64,000 bases of DNA from Bacteroidetes bacterium 24-39-8 (lineage in GTDB: Bacteria > Bacteroidota > Bacteroidia > Chitinophagales > Chitinophagaceae), in the NCBI GenBank assembly GCA_002256765.1, contig NCHJ01000001.1, forward strand, positions 17,910 to 81,909, written 5' to 3'. The notes beneath the pieces were generated by a model. It did no database searches. It was not told the origin of the DNA and saw nothing but the letters and a program-made list of their open reading frames with translations. Within the stretch, counting starts at the first letter, position 1. Each line of letters starts with the position of its first letter. Both the position numbers and the translations under genes were made by a program. This document shows positions 1-9,030 of the stretch, in pieces.

Positions 1-1058
1 ATGACAAAACTGCTGAGCTGCCCATTCCCGTAATCTATATTACTAAGACCGGGATTAAGGATCATTTTTCAGACAATTCTGCCAGCTTTAATTTGAGTTT
101 GAAAATTGCTATTAGTGAGCGTAAACGCAATGCTACCAATGTGGTGGGTTTTATCAATAATAATGAGGCCAATACTGTAATTCTTGGTGCGCACTATGAC
201 CACTTGGGTTATAATGAAGACAAGAATGCCTTAGACACGGGTCATATCATCCACAATGGAGCGGATGACAATGCCAGTGGAACTGCGGCTTTATTAGAAT
301 TGGCCAGATTGCTCAAAAAATCAGCGCCAAAGAACAACAACTATTTGATTATCCATTTCTCTGCAGAGGAATTGGGGCTATTTGGTAGCAAGTATTGGTT
401 AGACAATCCTACAACTGCTATCACGCCCAACTATATGCTAAACATGGATATGGTGGGTAGATATGATACTGCTCACAAATTGACCATTGGTGGATATGGC
501 ACTTCACCTGCATGGGGGGCTTATTTTACCGCCAACCCCAACGCCAATTTGATGATCAAACTAGACAGTGCAGGTAGCGGTCCTAGTGACCACGCTAGTT
601 TTTATAGAAAAGACATTCCGGTATTATTCTATTTTACAGGCAGCCACCCTGATTATCACAAAGCCACCGATGATTGGGATAAAATCAATTATGAAGCAGA
701 GCGTCAAATTGTGCAATCTATCTACCAATTAATCGTTTATATGGATGACAAGGGTAAATTGGCATTCACCAAAACCAGAGAGCAACAAGCTGGCAAACGC
801 AGTTTTAGTGTAAGCTTGGGCGTAATTCCTGATTATGGTTTTAGCGGAACAGGTATGCGTATTGACGGAGTGAGCCCCGGTAAGTTGGCAGAGAAATTGG
901 GCTTGCAAGCAGGTGACGTGCTTTTGCAACTAGGTGAGTTTAAATTTGTAGACGTAAATAGTTATATGACTTCTTTGGGCAAATTCAAAAAAGGAGACAA
1001 AACAAGTTTGAAAATCAAAAGAGGTACAGAAGAAAAAACATTTGAGGTACAATTCTAG
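1..1058 (+). CDS. M28 family metallopeptidase with C-terminal PDZ domain (5' end cut by window)
   Basis: The reading frame is open from the first complete codon at position 3, so the gene begins outside the window; the TTG at 93 is only an internal codon. A zinc aminopeptidase of family M28 is indicated by the ordered metal-site motifs GAHYDHLG, GADDNASG, SAEELGLFGS, NMDMVGR and HPDYHKATD, which supply His, bridging Asp, catalytic Glu, Asp and His. The last 80 or so residues form a PDZ domain (GVSPGKLAEKLGLQAGDVLLQL), as in secreted Bacteroidota M28 peptidases. The missing N-terminus probably holds a signal peptide and perhaps a PA domain. The next gene starts 3 bp after the stop, so they are probably co-transcribed. 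The substrate is unknown; exported peptide degradation is the usual role. Confidence 0.9.
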   Translation, partial: DKTAELPIPVIYITKTGIKDHFSDNSASFNLSLKIAISERKRNATNVVGFINNNEANTVILGAHYDHLGYNEDKNALDTGHIIHNGADDNASGTAALLELARLLKKSAPKNNNYLIIHFSAEELGLFGSKYWLDNPTTAITPNYMLNMDMVGRYDTAHKLTIGGYGTSPAWGAYFTANPNANLMIKLDSAGSGPSDHASFYRKDIPVLFYFTGSHPDYHKATDDWDKINYEAERQIVQSIYQLIVYMDDKGKLAFTKTREQQAGKRSFSVSLGVIPDYGFSGTGMRIDGVSPGKLAEKLGLQAGDVLLQLGEFKFVDVNSYMTSLGKFKKGDKTSLKIKRGTEEKTFEVQF

Positions 1059-1061
1059 GTT

Positions 1062-1508
1062 ATGAGTCAAGTGCAGAAACTGCGGTTAAACATGGATGAA
1101 ATCAATGAAGATTTCTTTGAAGACACGCGTCTGCTGGGCATTATGGCACCCTTGAAAAGTTATCAACTCTGTCTACAACTCAATGGTTTATTGGGCTATC
1201 AGTTTAGGTTAAATACGGAGATTGATATACATGTGCGCAAAAAAGATCGCAACTATTATTTCTCGGTGTATCAGTCTTCAGAAGCCAATAGTTTTTTAGA
1301 GCACTATCTCTACCACAACCAATTTGACGGTGAATATCTATTACCTGAGTTTAGGCATATTGATTATCTCTGGCTCATGAAGGGCGATTTTGTGGACGAT
1401 GAAAAATGCCAGTTTATTCGTCAAACTGTGAACAGTATTGCAGGTGTGCAATTGGTGGTAGAACTTACCAATGAACAGATCAAGAACAAGGGCAATATGA
1501 TTTTCTAG
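1062..1508 (+). CDS. IPExxxVDY family protein
   Basis: A 148-residue acidic protein without signal peptide or membrane segment. It carries LPEFRHIDY at residues 94-102, matching the signature that names the Bacteroidota IPExxxVDY family, and has the usual family length. The function of the family is not established. The gene follows the M28 peptidase after 3 bp and meets selD tail to tail only 2 bp from its own stop. Confidence 0.8.
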   Translation: MSQVQKLRLNMDEINEDFFEDTRLLGIMAPLKSYQLCLQLNGLLGYQFRLNTEIDIHVRKKDRNYYFSVYQSSEANSFLEHYLYHNQFDGEYLLPEFRHIDYLWLMKGDFVDDEKCQFIRQTVNSIAGVQLVVELTNEQIKNKGNMIF

Positions 1509-1510
1509 CT

Positions 1511-2560
1511 TTAGATTACTTGAATAGTTTTTTCTCCCGCAGCAGTTAATCTACCAATGGGTTGGGCAAATGCACCTAGTCCAAAGGATTCCAACACAGC
1601 TTGTACTTCTGCAACAGCAGCAGGTGCTGCGGCTATGAGCAAACCTCCATTGGTCTGTGGGTCCGGTAATAAATGAAAAGCTTCCATCACATTTACGCCA
1701 GGGCCAAAACCTACCTGACTGCTATAACTATTCCAATTGCGGAATGTAGCATCGGGTCCAATTTTTTGTTGTTGGTACACCCTTGCCGATTCCAAAATAG
1801 GGGTCTTGGTATAATCAAGTTCTGCCCCAAGACCACTGCCCTGAGCCATTTCCATCAAGTGGCCAATCAGACCAAAACCAGTTACATCGGTCATGGCGTG
1901 CACTCCTGGAATCTTACCCAATGCTTCGCCCGCTTTATTTAAAGTGGTTAGTTGTTTGATTAATTGTTCCAAGTGTTCGGCACTGATTTTCTCTCTTTTA
2001 GAAGCCGTAGCTAGAATACCCACACCAATGGCCTTGGTTAAAAAGAGTAAATCGCCTTCCTGAGCAGTATTATTTCTTTTGAGATTAGGTAGGTCTACTA
2101 ATCCAGTTACCGCCAAACCAAAAATGGGTTCGGGGCTATCAATACTATGCCCACCGGCTAATGGAATTCCTGCTTCCAAGCAAATGCTGCGCGCTCCTTC
2201 CAATACGCGTTGGGCCAATTCTGCGGGTAGTTTTTCCACGGGCCATCCCAGTATGGCAATGGCCATTAGGGGTTTTCCTCCCATGGCATAGACATCAGAA
2301 ATGCTATTGGCAGATGCTATTTGTCCAAAAGCATAAGCATCATCCACAATGGGCATAAAAAAATCCGTGGTACTAATCAGGGCGGTTCCGTTTCCCAAGT
2401 CATAAGCTGCTGCGTCATCATTGCTGGCATTACCCACCAAGAGGGAGGGGTAATCTGGCGCAATCACCGAAGTCTTTAAAATATTGCTCAGTACAGCGGG
2501 AGAGATTTTGCATCCACAGCCACCGCCATGGGAATATTGGGTTAATCGGATGTCAGACAT
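1511..2560 (-). CDS. selD: Selenide, water dikinase
   Basis: SelD makes selenophosphate from selenide and ATP, the selenium donor for selenocysteine and for 2-selenouridine in tRNA. The 349-residue length is normal. The N-terminus LTQYSHGGGCGCK matches the catalytic loop, with Cys15 and Lys18 equivalent to E. coli Cys17 and Lys20. The active-site codon is TGT, so this is the cysteine and not the selenocysteine version. TDVTGFGLIGH and PQTNGGLL are further family motifs. It stands alone, with no selA, selB, selC or mnmH in the window. A TAATTTGC stretch a few dozen bases upstream on the minus strand resembles a Bacteroidota -7 box. Confidence 0.95.
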   Translation of the reverse strand: MSDIRLTQYSHGGGCGCKISPAVLSNILKTSVIAPDYPSLLVGNASNDDAAAYDLGNGTALISTTDFFMPIVDDAYAFGQIASANSISDVYAMGGKPLMAIAILGWPVEKLPAELAQRVLEGARSICLEAGIPLAGGHSIDSPEPIFGLAVTGLVDLPNLKRNNTAQEGDLLFLTKAIGVGILATASKREKISAEHLEQLIKQLTTLNKAGEALGKIPGVHAMTDVTGFGLIGHLMEMAQGSGLGAELDYTKTPILESARVYQQQKIGPDATFRNWNSYSSQVGFGPGVNVMEAFHLLPDPQTNGGLLIAAAPAAVAEVQAVLESFGLGAFAQPIGRLTAAGEKTIQVI

Positions 2561-2654
2561 TACTTCTATTTGAGTTGCAAATTACGGTCAATCAGGGCAA
2601 TCAAAGGGTAGGGAGTTCCGATTCATGCAAGAATTGATGGAATTAGTTCCGTTT

Positions 2655-3419
2655 TCAATTGGGAATTACCCATACCAATTGACCAAGGTCATAGTCTTCT
2701 TCTATGCCATTGTCCACTACTAATCGGCCATTGGCCCTGACTTCTTTGATGATGGGTTGAAACAAAATTGTCTCTTTTTTTAAGCTAACTCGTTCACCTC
2801 TTTTGTACAAAATGCGGTTATATGCTTCCAACTGTGCTTGCATGCCCCCATTTTCCAATTCTTGGAATCTGTTTTCCAAAGATTGGCAAAGTTGCTTGGC
2901 TAGTTCTTCTGGATCAAAAGTTTTTCCGGTGATTTGTTTTAAAGAAACTGGATTTTGCAAGGAAGGGTCAAAGCTGGTTTGGTTAATATTAATGCCTATT
3001 CCCAAAACGGAATACTGCCAGATACTGCCTTTAAGGTGGTTTTCTATTAAAATTCCCCCTGCCTTTCTGTCACGCCAATACAAATCATTGGGCCATTTTA
3101 TGGTAGTTTCTTCCCCAGCATATTTACTAAAAAAGTCATAACATGCCAGCGCAGTCATGATACTGATGGCAAATTGTTGGCTAATTAAAAAAAATTGGGT
3201 GTTTAGAACAACTGATAACAATATGTTTGAACCTGAATCGTCTTTCCATTGTTTACCCATTTGACCCTTACCCTTGATTTGGTGATGGGCAAAGAAAGCC
3301 GCTCCATGAGCAGCCAAATTAGCCTGAACCTTGTCAATGGCATAGATGTTGGTACTATCTACTTGAGCTAATACCAAAAATGGGTGACCAATGGGAGTTT
3401 TAGCATTTATAGGTAACAA
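2655..3419 (-). CDS. birA: Biotin--[acetyl-CoA-carboxylase] ligase
   Basis: This protein attaches biotin to the carboxyl-carrier protein of acetyl-CoA carboxylase through biotinyl-5'-AMP. The 254 residues correspond to the catalytic and C-terminal domains only; there is no N-terminal winged helix, so it should not act as a DNA-binding repressor as in E. coli. Motifs seen are the biotinyl-AMP loop GKGQMGKQW (about residues 50-58) and KWPNDLYW (108-115), followed by AGGILIE. It is divergent from rsfS; a TACCTTTG box lies 18 bp upstream of its start. Confidence 0.92.
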   Translation of the reverse strand: MLPINAKTPIGHPFLVLAQVDSTNIYAIDKVQANLAAHGAAFFAHHQIKGKGQMGKQWKDDSGSNILLSVVLNTQFFLISQQFAISIMTALACYDFFSKYAGEETTIKWPNDLYWRDRKAGGILIENHLKGSIWQYSVLGIGININQTSFDPSLQNPVSLKQITGKTFDPEELAKQLCQSLENRFQELENGGMQAQLEAYNRILYKRGERVSLKKETILFQPIIKEVRANGRLVVDNGIEEDYDLGQLVWVIPN

Positions 3420-3436
3420 AGAATTACTATTTTTGA

Positions 3437-3444
3437 CAAAGGTA
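3437..3444 (-). promoter_or_regulatory. Putative -7 promoter box of birA
   Basis: Read on the minus strand this is TACCTTTG, an exact match to the Bacteroidota -7 consensus TAnnTTTG, 18 bp before the birA start. A CTTG lies 16 bases further upstream, closer than the usual 19-21 for a -33 box, so only the -7 part is convincing. Confidence 0.35.
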
Positions 3445-3530
3445 GTACTCCAAGGTTAACCAAGGGTTTAAAGCAACTGAGGTAAACTGGGGGTTCTCAA
3501 GATAAAATCACTATTAAACATACACAATTA

Positions 3531-3941
3531 TTGGCAACGCTTTCTCTATCTAATAGCCGAACAAAACCCACCGGTAGCCGGCTTACCCGAAATTCAAAGA
3601 TTTTCAAAACCATTGTCAAAGCCATCCAAGACAAGAAAGGGGAAGACCTGATCAGTTTGGACCTAAGAAAAATTGAAGAGGCTTCTGCTGATTTCTTTGT
3701 GATATGCCAAGCTGCTTCTACCACACAGGTAAAAGCCATCAGCGATTTTATAGAAGAGCAAGTGCGTTTGGCCTGCGGCGAATTACCCTATAAACACGAG
3801 GGTAGAACCACTGGACAATGGGCACTAATTGATTATGTGAACATTGTTGTACACGTAATGCACCCTGAAGCCCGTAAATTTTATAAATTGGAAGAAATGT
3901 GGAGTGACGCAGCGGCACAACTACACAATGACAACGAATAG
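3531..3941 (+). CDS. rsfS: Ribosome silencing factor RsfS
   Basis: RsfS binds ribosomal protein uL14 and blocks subunit joining when nutrients run low. The RsfS/Iojap core runs from about residue 23 to the end, with LDLRKIEEASADFFVIC, YKHEGRTTGQWALIDY and HVMHPEARKFYKLEEMW. The frame is bounded upstream by a stop at 3483-3485 and contains no ATG before the conserved core, so translation must begin at a non-ATG codon; the TTG at 3531 is the best candidate. ftsH follows after 48 bp, an arrangement common in Bacteroidota. Confidence 0.9.
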   Translation: MATLSLSNSRTKPTGSRLTRNSKIFKTIVKAIQDKKGEDLISLDLRKIEEASADFFVICQAASTTQVKAISDFIEEQVRLACGELPYKHEGRTTGQWALIDYVNIVVHVMHPEARKFYKLEEMWSDAAAQLHNDNE

Positions 3942-3989
3942 TATCAAGCAATTATAGATCATTATTAATTACCAGAGGGAAATCAAGAT

Positions 3990-6041
3990 ATGTCACAGGA
4001 AAATAAGAGTCCAAAATTTAACATTCAGAACGATAAGGGCGACAGCCCACGCAAGGGACCAAAATTCAATATCTATTGGATTTACGGAATCATTGCGGTG
4101 GTTTTAATCACTTCTAATCTCTGGAATTTTACCCCAGACATTACTAAAACCAATGAACTGGAATTCAAACAGGAAATGTTGGCCAAGGGCGATGTTCAAA
4201 AACTTGACCTAATTAGAAATAAAAATGCGGTTAGGGTTTTTATTTACAAAGACAGTCTTTCTAAAGCCTTCTACACACAGAAATTTAGCAAGAAGCCATT
4301 GGACAAGAAAAAGTTTGATGGGGTGGCTTTGTTTGAGTTTAACGTTACTGATTGGGAAACCTTTAATGGTAGAATGGATAAGTTTTACGCGGAACATCCA
4401 GAAATAAAACAAGTAAACGCTGTTACCAATGACGAGGGTGAATGGTTTGGTCCTATTGCAAATACCATCTTCTCATTGGTGATCATCATTGCTGCTTGGG
4501 TATTGCTCATGCGCAAAATGGGTGGACCATCAGGTGGTGGTGGACCAGGTGGTATTTTCAATATTGGAAAATCAAAAGCTACTTTGTTTGACAAAGGTGC
4601 TAAAGTAAATATCACTTTCTCTGATGTAGCTGGTTTGGATGAAGCCAAGGTAGAAGTGATGGAGATTGTAGACTTCTTAAAAAATCCCAAGAAATATACT
4701 TCCCTAGGTGGTAAGATTCCAAAAGGAGCATTGCTAATTGGACCTCCCGGTACTGGTAAAACCTTATTGGCAAAAGCCATGGCCGGAGAAGCACAAGTGC
4801 CTTTCTTTAGCTTAAGTGGTAGTGATTTTGTGGAGATGTTTGTAGGTGTGGGTGCTAGCCGTGTTCGTGACTTGTTTAAGCAAGCCCGTGAAAAAGCACC
4901 TTGTATCATTTTCATTGATGAAATTGACGCTATTGGTAGAGCACGTGGCAGAAATGCTATGATGAGCAATGACGAGCGTGAAAATACTTTGAACCAATTG
5001 TTGGTTGAAATGGATGGATTTGGTGGAGACACTGGCATCATTATCCTTGCAGCTACCAACCGTCCAGACGTTTTGGATTCCGCTCTTTTGCGTCCAGGCC
5101 GTTTTGACCGTCAGATTTCTATTGACCGCCCAGACGTGGTAGGTAGAGAAGCCATTTTCAAAGTGCATTTGATGGCCATTAAAATTTCTGAAACACTTGA
5201 TATTCATAAACTGGCCGAGCAGACCCCAGGTTTTGCTGGCGCCGATATTGCCAACGTATGTAATGAAGCCGCATTGATTGCTGCTAGAAAAGACAAGTTG
5301 GCCGTAGACATGAGTGATTTCCAAGACGCCATTGACCGTGTGATAGGTGGACTAGAGAAAAAGAACAAGATTATTTCTCCAGACGAGAAAGCAGTGATTG
5401 CTTATCACGAAGCTGGACACGCTATTTGTGGCTGGTTCTTGGAGCACGCTTATCCTTTGTTAAAAGTAACTATTGTACCAAGAGGAACCGCTGCATTGGG
5501 ATATGCCCAATACACCCCTAAGGAACAATACCTTTATACTACCGAGCAATTGATTGACCAATTGTGTATGACCTTGGGTGGAAGGGCTGCAGAAGAAATC
5601 TTCTTTGGTAAAATTTCTACTGGTGCTTCTAATGACTTGCAGCAGATTACCAAAATGGCTTATTCCATGATTACCACTTATGGTATGAATGACAAGATTG
5701 GTAATATCAGTTTCTATGATCCTTCTCAAGAAAATACCTTTACCAAGCCCTTTAGCGAGGAAACTGGAAAGATGATTGATGACGAGGTTCGTAAACTGGT
5801 AAGTGAAGCGTATCAACGCACTATTGCCTTGCTTACTGAGCGTAGGGCTGAAGTAGAACTCTTGGCTAAAGAATTATTAGACAAAGAAGTCTTGCACAAA
5901 TCTGATGTAGAAGAATTGATTGGAAAAAGGCCTTTTGAAGAAAAGAAAATCTTAGAAGTGCCCATTCCTCCAACACCAGGAGAGTTGCCCATCATACCCA
6001 TTATTGGTATAGATGAAGAACCTATTGCACCCATTAGCTAA
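3990..6041 (+). CDS. ftsH: ATP-dependent zinc metalloprotease FtsH
   Basis: Membrane-anchored AAA+ protease that extracts and degrades misfolded or regulated membrane and cytosolic proteins. Order in the 683 residues: short cytoplasmic lead, transmembrane helix near 30-46, periplasmic domain, second helix near 158-174, a Gly-rich linker, then the AAA domain with Walker A GPPGTGKT at 251-258, Walker [10 protein letters not shown], the second region of homology ending in RPGRFDRQI, and the zinc site HEAGH at 473-477. The Pro/Ile-rich tail is not conserved in the family. It follows rsfS and precedes the LUD gene by 10 bp. Confidence 0.97.
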   Translation: MSQENKSPKFNIQNDKGDSPRKGPKFNIYWIYGIIAVVLITSNLWNFTPDITKTNELEFKQEMLAKGDVQKLDLIRNKNAVRVFIYKDSLSKAFYTQKFSKKPLDKKKFDGVALFEFNVTDWETFNGRMDKFYAEHPEIKQVNAVTNDEGEWFGPIANTIFSLVIIIAAWVLLMRKMGGPSGGGGPGGIFNIGKSKATLFDKGAKVNITFSDVAGLDEAKVEVMEIVDFLKNPKKYTSLGGKIPKGALLIGPPGTGKTLLAKAMAGEAQVPFFSLSGSDFVEMFVGVGASRVRDLFKQAREKAPCIIFIDEIDAIGRARGRNAMMSNDERENTLNQLLVEMDGFGGDTGIIILAATNRPDVLDSALLRPGRFDRQISIDRPDVVGREAIFKVHLMAIKISETLDIHKLAEQTPGFAGADIANVCNEAALIAARKDKLAVDMSDFQDAIDRVIGGLEKKNKIISPDEKAVIAYHEAGHAICGWFLEHAYPLLKVTIVPRGTAALGYAQYTPKEQYLYTTEQLIDQLCMTLGGRAAEEIFFGKISTGASNDLQQITKMAYSMITTYGMNDKIGNISFYDPSQENTFTKPFSEETGKMIDDEVRKLVSEAYQRTIALLTERRAEVELLAKELLDKEVLHKSDVEELIGKRPFEEKKILEVPIPPTPGELPIIPIIGIDEEPIAPIS

Positions 6042-6051
6042 TTAGTGGATT

Positions 6052-6687
6052 ATGGCCGATAACGCTAGAGAGAATATATTAAACAGGATCAAACAGGCAC
6101 TGAAAAAACCAGTGCCTGTTCCCTTTCCTGCCTCAGAAGGAAACGAGTTTTTGTTTCAACCCGCAGATCAGGATTTAGAAATCATTTTTGCTGAAAATTT
6201 TACCCAATTACAGGGTAGGTTTTCTTATTGCGCCAATGAAGCAGAATTGGCTGTTCAATTAAATACACTGTCTACTCAGCGCAAATGGTCAAAAGTCTAT
6301 TGCATAGAACCGGAATTAAAAACCATTCTTACAGAAAAAGGTTTTACCAATACTGATGCCACCGACCTTGCTTCCTGCGATGCTTCTATTACCTATTGCG
6401 AGCAGTTGGTTGCCAGAACTGGTTCTTTGTTACTCAGTAGTGGACAGGCCAGTGGCAGAACCGTGAGTGTTTACGCGCCAGTTCACATTTGCGTAGCTTA
6501 TACGGATCAATTGGTCTATGATATAGCTGATGGCATCAATGGTTTAATTGACCGTTACAGGTTAAATCTACCCTCATTAATTACCCTAGCATCGGGCCCC
6601 AGCCGTACCGCCGATATTGAAAAGACATTGGTAGTGGGTGTACATGGTCCCAAAGAAGTTTTTTGCTTTTTACTAGACAGGCAATAA
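6052..6687 (+). CDS. LUD domain (LutC/YkgG family) protein
   Basis: A 211-residue cytosolic protein of the LUD family. LutC works with LutA and LutB in lactate oxidation, but no lutA or lutB is nearby. Supporting motifs are the mid-protein ARTGSLLLSSGQASGR, the VYAPVHICVA strand and the near C-terminal ITLASGPSRTADIEKTLVVGVHGP, which are typical of single-domain LUD proteins. The position directly after ftsH is recurrent in Bacteroidota and suggests a role other than lactate use. An 11-bp perfect stem-loop lies inside its early coding region at 6092-6120. Confidence 0.85.
   Translation: MADNARENILNRIKQALKKPVPVPFPASEGNEFLFQPADQDLEIIFAENFTQLQGRFSYCANEAELAVQLNTLSTQRKWSKVYCIEPELKTILTEKGFTNTDATDLASCDASITYCEQLVARTGSLLLSSGQASGRTVSVYAPVHICVAYTDQLVYDIADGINGLIDRYRLNLPSLITLASGPSRTADIEKTLVVGVHGPKEVFCFLLDRQ
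6092..6120 (+). other. Strong stem-loop inside the start of the LUD coding region
   Basis: AACAGGCACTG at 6092-6102 pairs perfectly with CAGTGCCTGTT at 6110-6120 around a 7-base A-rich loop. It begins 40 bases after the ATG. It could be a translational or RNA-stability element, or simply coding sequence that happens to fold. Confidence 0.5.
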
Positions 6688-6710
6688 ACTGTTAGCAGTA
6701 TCTTTAACCT

Positions 6711-7148
6711 ATGAACCAAACCACCGTTCATCAGATTTTTGTTTATGGATCCCTACGCAGCGGATTCAACTCCTCGGCTTATGAATATATTAGCCGTTAT
6801 TTTCAATTGTTTGCACCCGCCAAAGTGCGAGGATTATTGTTTGATATGGGGGAATACCCAGCAGCGCTTCCAACCACAGATGACCATTTTATTATTGGAG
6901 AATTATACGCCATAAAAGAGGAAGATGAATTTGGTTGGGCCTTGGAGCAATTAGATGAATATGAGGGTATCAATGAATCCCCAGAAGACTCACCCATCTC
7001 TTTTAGAAGAGACTTGGTAGAAGTATTTACGGAGAAGGGCAATACTACTGCTTGGATCTATTGGTTCAATAGTCCTGTGCAAAACAAACCCATTATTGCC
7101 AGTGGCGATGTGTTGGAATATTTGCACCAACAGCAACAAAAAAAATAA
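6711..7148 (+). CDS. Gamma-glutamylcyclotransferase family (AIG2/YtfP-like) protein
   Basis: A 145-residue protein with the N-terminal substrate loop FVYGSLRSGF (YGSL at residues 12-15) that defines the AIG2/GGCT fold, followed by the KVRGLLFDMGEYPA strand and an acidic LDEYEGIN segment near the catalytic Glu position. Members release 5-oxoproline from gamma-glutamyl amines or peptides, but for YtfP-like proteins the real substrate is usually unknown. It lies 23 bp after the LUD gene and 1 bp before the lpxH start, so the three are probably one transcript. Confidence 0.82.
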   Translation: MNQTTVHQIFVYGSLRSGFNSSAYEYISRYFQLFAPAKVRGLLFDMGEYPAALPTTDDHFIIGELYAIKEEDEFGWALEQLDEYEGINESPEDSPISFRRDLVEVFTEKGNTTAWIYWFNSPVQNKPIIASGDVLEYLHQQQQKK

Positions 7149-7149
7149 G

Positions 7150-7908
7150 ATGGACATTAACCCAGAGAAACAGATTTATTTTTTGTCCGATTTTCACTTG
7201 GGTGCTCCCAATCATGCGCAAAGTTTGATCAGAGAAAAAAAACTTGTGGCATTCTTGGATTCCATCAAAGACAAAGCAGCAGAGATTTTTATTGTAGGAG
7301 ATATTTTTGACTTTTGGTTTGAATACAAAACCGTGGTTCCAAAAGGCTTTACCAGATTATTTGGCAAACTAGCAGAACTCTCAGATAGCGGGATTCCCAT
7401 GCATGTGTTTGTTGGCAACCACGACATGTGGATGCGTGGCTATTTTAAAGAAGAATTCAATATTCCAATATACTTTGAACCTGAAGTCATAGAACGCGCG
7501 GGCAAACGTTTTTTTATTGGCCATGGCGATGGTCTTGGACCAGGCGATCACGGATTTAAGTTTATTAAGAAAATATTTAGGAGCCCCGTTTGTCAGTGGT
7601 TGTTTGGGAATCTCTTACACCCCAATTGGGCCATTGGCTTGGCCAATTTTTTTAGCCGCAAAAGCCGAGAAAAAACAGGTGATGCCGATGCTAATTTCTT
7701 AGGCGAAGAAAATGAGTGGTTGATCATTTTTTCTAAAGACTATTTGAAAAAAGACAAGGTGGACTATTTTATTTTTGGACACCGACACTATCCCATTAAA
7801 CTTGCTTTAGACGGCGGTGCTTATTACCTAAATCTTGGTGATTGGATTAGAAATTTCACCTATGCAAGTTTTGACGGGCAAAACTTGAACCTACACAAGT
7901 GGGAATAA
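7150..7908 (+). CDS. lpxH: UDP-2,3-diacylglucosamine diphosphatase (LpxH-type)
   Basis: A calcineurin-like metallophosphoesterase of 252 residues, matching LpxH, which hydrolyses UDP-2,3-diacylglucosamine to lipid X in lipid A synthesis. The five metal motifs are present in order: SDFHLG (13-18), GDIFDFWFE, GNHDMWM, GHGDGLGPGDHGFK and FGHRHYPI. The ATG at 7150, 1 bp after the previous stop, was chosen because the 18 extra residues from 7096 overlap the upstream gene and precede the conserved start. LpxH is peripheral at the inner membrane. A related phosphoesterase with another substrate cannot be excluded. Confidence 0.87.
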   Translation: MDINPEKQIYFLSDFHLGAPNHAQSLIREKKLVAFLDSIKDKAAEIFIVGDIFDFWFEYKTVVPKGFTRLFGKLAELSDSGIPMHVFVGNHDMWMRGYFKEEFNIPIYFEPEVIERAGKRFFIGHGDGLGPGDHGFKFIKKIFRSPVCQWLFGNLLHPNWAIGLANFFSRKSREKTGDADANFLGEENEWLIIFSKDYLKKDKVDYFIFGHRHYPIKLALDGGAYYLNLGDWIRNFTYASFDGQNLNLHKWE

Positions 7909-7917
7909 TAGTTAGTT

Positions 7918-9018
7918 ATGGAAAAGATCTTACAAACTATATTACTCAACAATAGCATTGAAAGCTATTTAATGGTCATAGCTATTATAGTATTGGCCAT
8001 TGTTTGCAAGCGTTTGATCTCTAAATATTTTGCCAGCCTGCTTTATAAGATGGTGGGTAAAGCGGGAAAGAAAATTAGAAAACAATCTTTTTTTGATTTG
8101 GTGGTGCAACCACTAGACATGTTTTTGGTGGTAGTCATTTCTTTGATTGCCATTGATCAGCTCAATTATCCCAAGGCTTTTGAAGTTAAAATCTATCATA
8201 TAACACTAAGGCAACTGCTAGAATCTATAGCCAATGGTGCCATGATTATTTTGTTTATCTGGCTCTGTATTCGCGTCATTGAATTTATTGCGCTCATTCT
8301 AGAAGACAAAGCCAACCAAACGCAGGACCAGAGTGATAACCAATTGATTGTTTTTTTCAAAGACTTTTTCAAAGTACTCTTGGTGATCATTGGGTTCTTG
8401 ATGATCTTCCATTTTTCTTTTAACAAAGACGTGAGCAACCTGCTGACTGGTTTGAGTATTGTGGGAGCTGCTATTGCACTGGCCATGCGGGAAAGCATGG
8501 AAAACCTAATTGCTTCTTTTATCATTTTCTTTGACAAACCCTTTGTTACAGGTGACTTGGTCAAAGGCAGCAATTTTCAAGGAAATATTGAGAAAATTGG
8601 GTTACGCAGCACACGCATTCGAACACTTGAAAAAACCTTGATCTCCGTACCCAACAAACAAATGGTTGACAGTATTATTGATAATATTTCTCTGCGCTCT
8701 CAACGCAAGGTTGAGTTGAAATTAGAATTGAGTTTGCTCACCACTGCTAGTCAAACAAAGGCTTGGATGAAAGACTTACGTAGCGCTTTGCAGAATCATC
8801 CAGACATTGAAACCTATACTTTGTTTTTTGCCGATACAGGTAAAACGGTACACCAGATTAGTCTGGAATACTTTACCAGTATGGAGCAGAACATAGATGA
8901 TTTTAATGAAACCAGGGAGCAGGTTAACTTGAATATCTTGGAATTATTGGAACAACACAAAATAGAATTAGCGGCACAAAGCACAGAAGTGGTTGTCAAG
9001 AACCATACAGCGGAATAA
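7918..9018 (+). CDS. MscS-family mechanosensitive ion channel
   Basis: A 366-residue inner-membrane protein: helices near residues 17-33, 60-80 and 103-125, then the pore helix region with Gly/Ala-rich LLTGLSIVGAAIALAMRESMENLIAS, the MscS beta domain (FFDKPFVTGDLVKG, GLRSTRIRTLEKTLISVPN) and a C-terminal alpha/beta domain. It should open under membrane tension to release osmolytes. It starts 9 bp after lpxH and ends 12 bp from the convergent thioredoxin-like gene, with no clear terminator between. Confidence 0.9.
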   Translation: MEKILQTILLNNSIESYLMVIAIIVLAIVCKRLISKYFASLLYKMVGKAGKKIRKQSFFDLVVQPLDMFLVVVISLIAIDQLNYPKAFEVKIYHITLRQLLESIANGAMIILFIWLCIRVIEFIALILEDKANQTQDQSDNQLIVFFKDFFKVLLVIIGFLMIFHFSFNKDVSNLLTGLSIVGAAIALAMRESMENLIASFIIFFDKPFVTGDLVKGSNFQGNIEKIGLRSTRIRTLEKTLISVPNKQMVDSIIDNISLRSQRKVELKLELSLLTTASQTKAWMKDLRSALQNHPDIETYTLFFADTGKTVHQISLEYFTSMEQNIDDFNETREQVNLNILELLEQHKIELAAQSTEVVVKNHTAE

Positions 9019-9030
9019 GACTAGTTTTTA

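Noticed and set aside
4385-5059. 224-residue frame antisense to ftsH
   Set aside because: It lies fully inside ftsH on the other strand, has no domain, and reflects the codon bias of the true gene.
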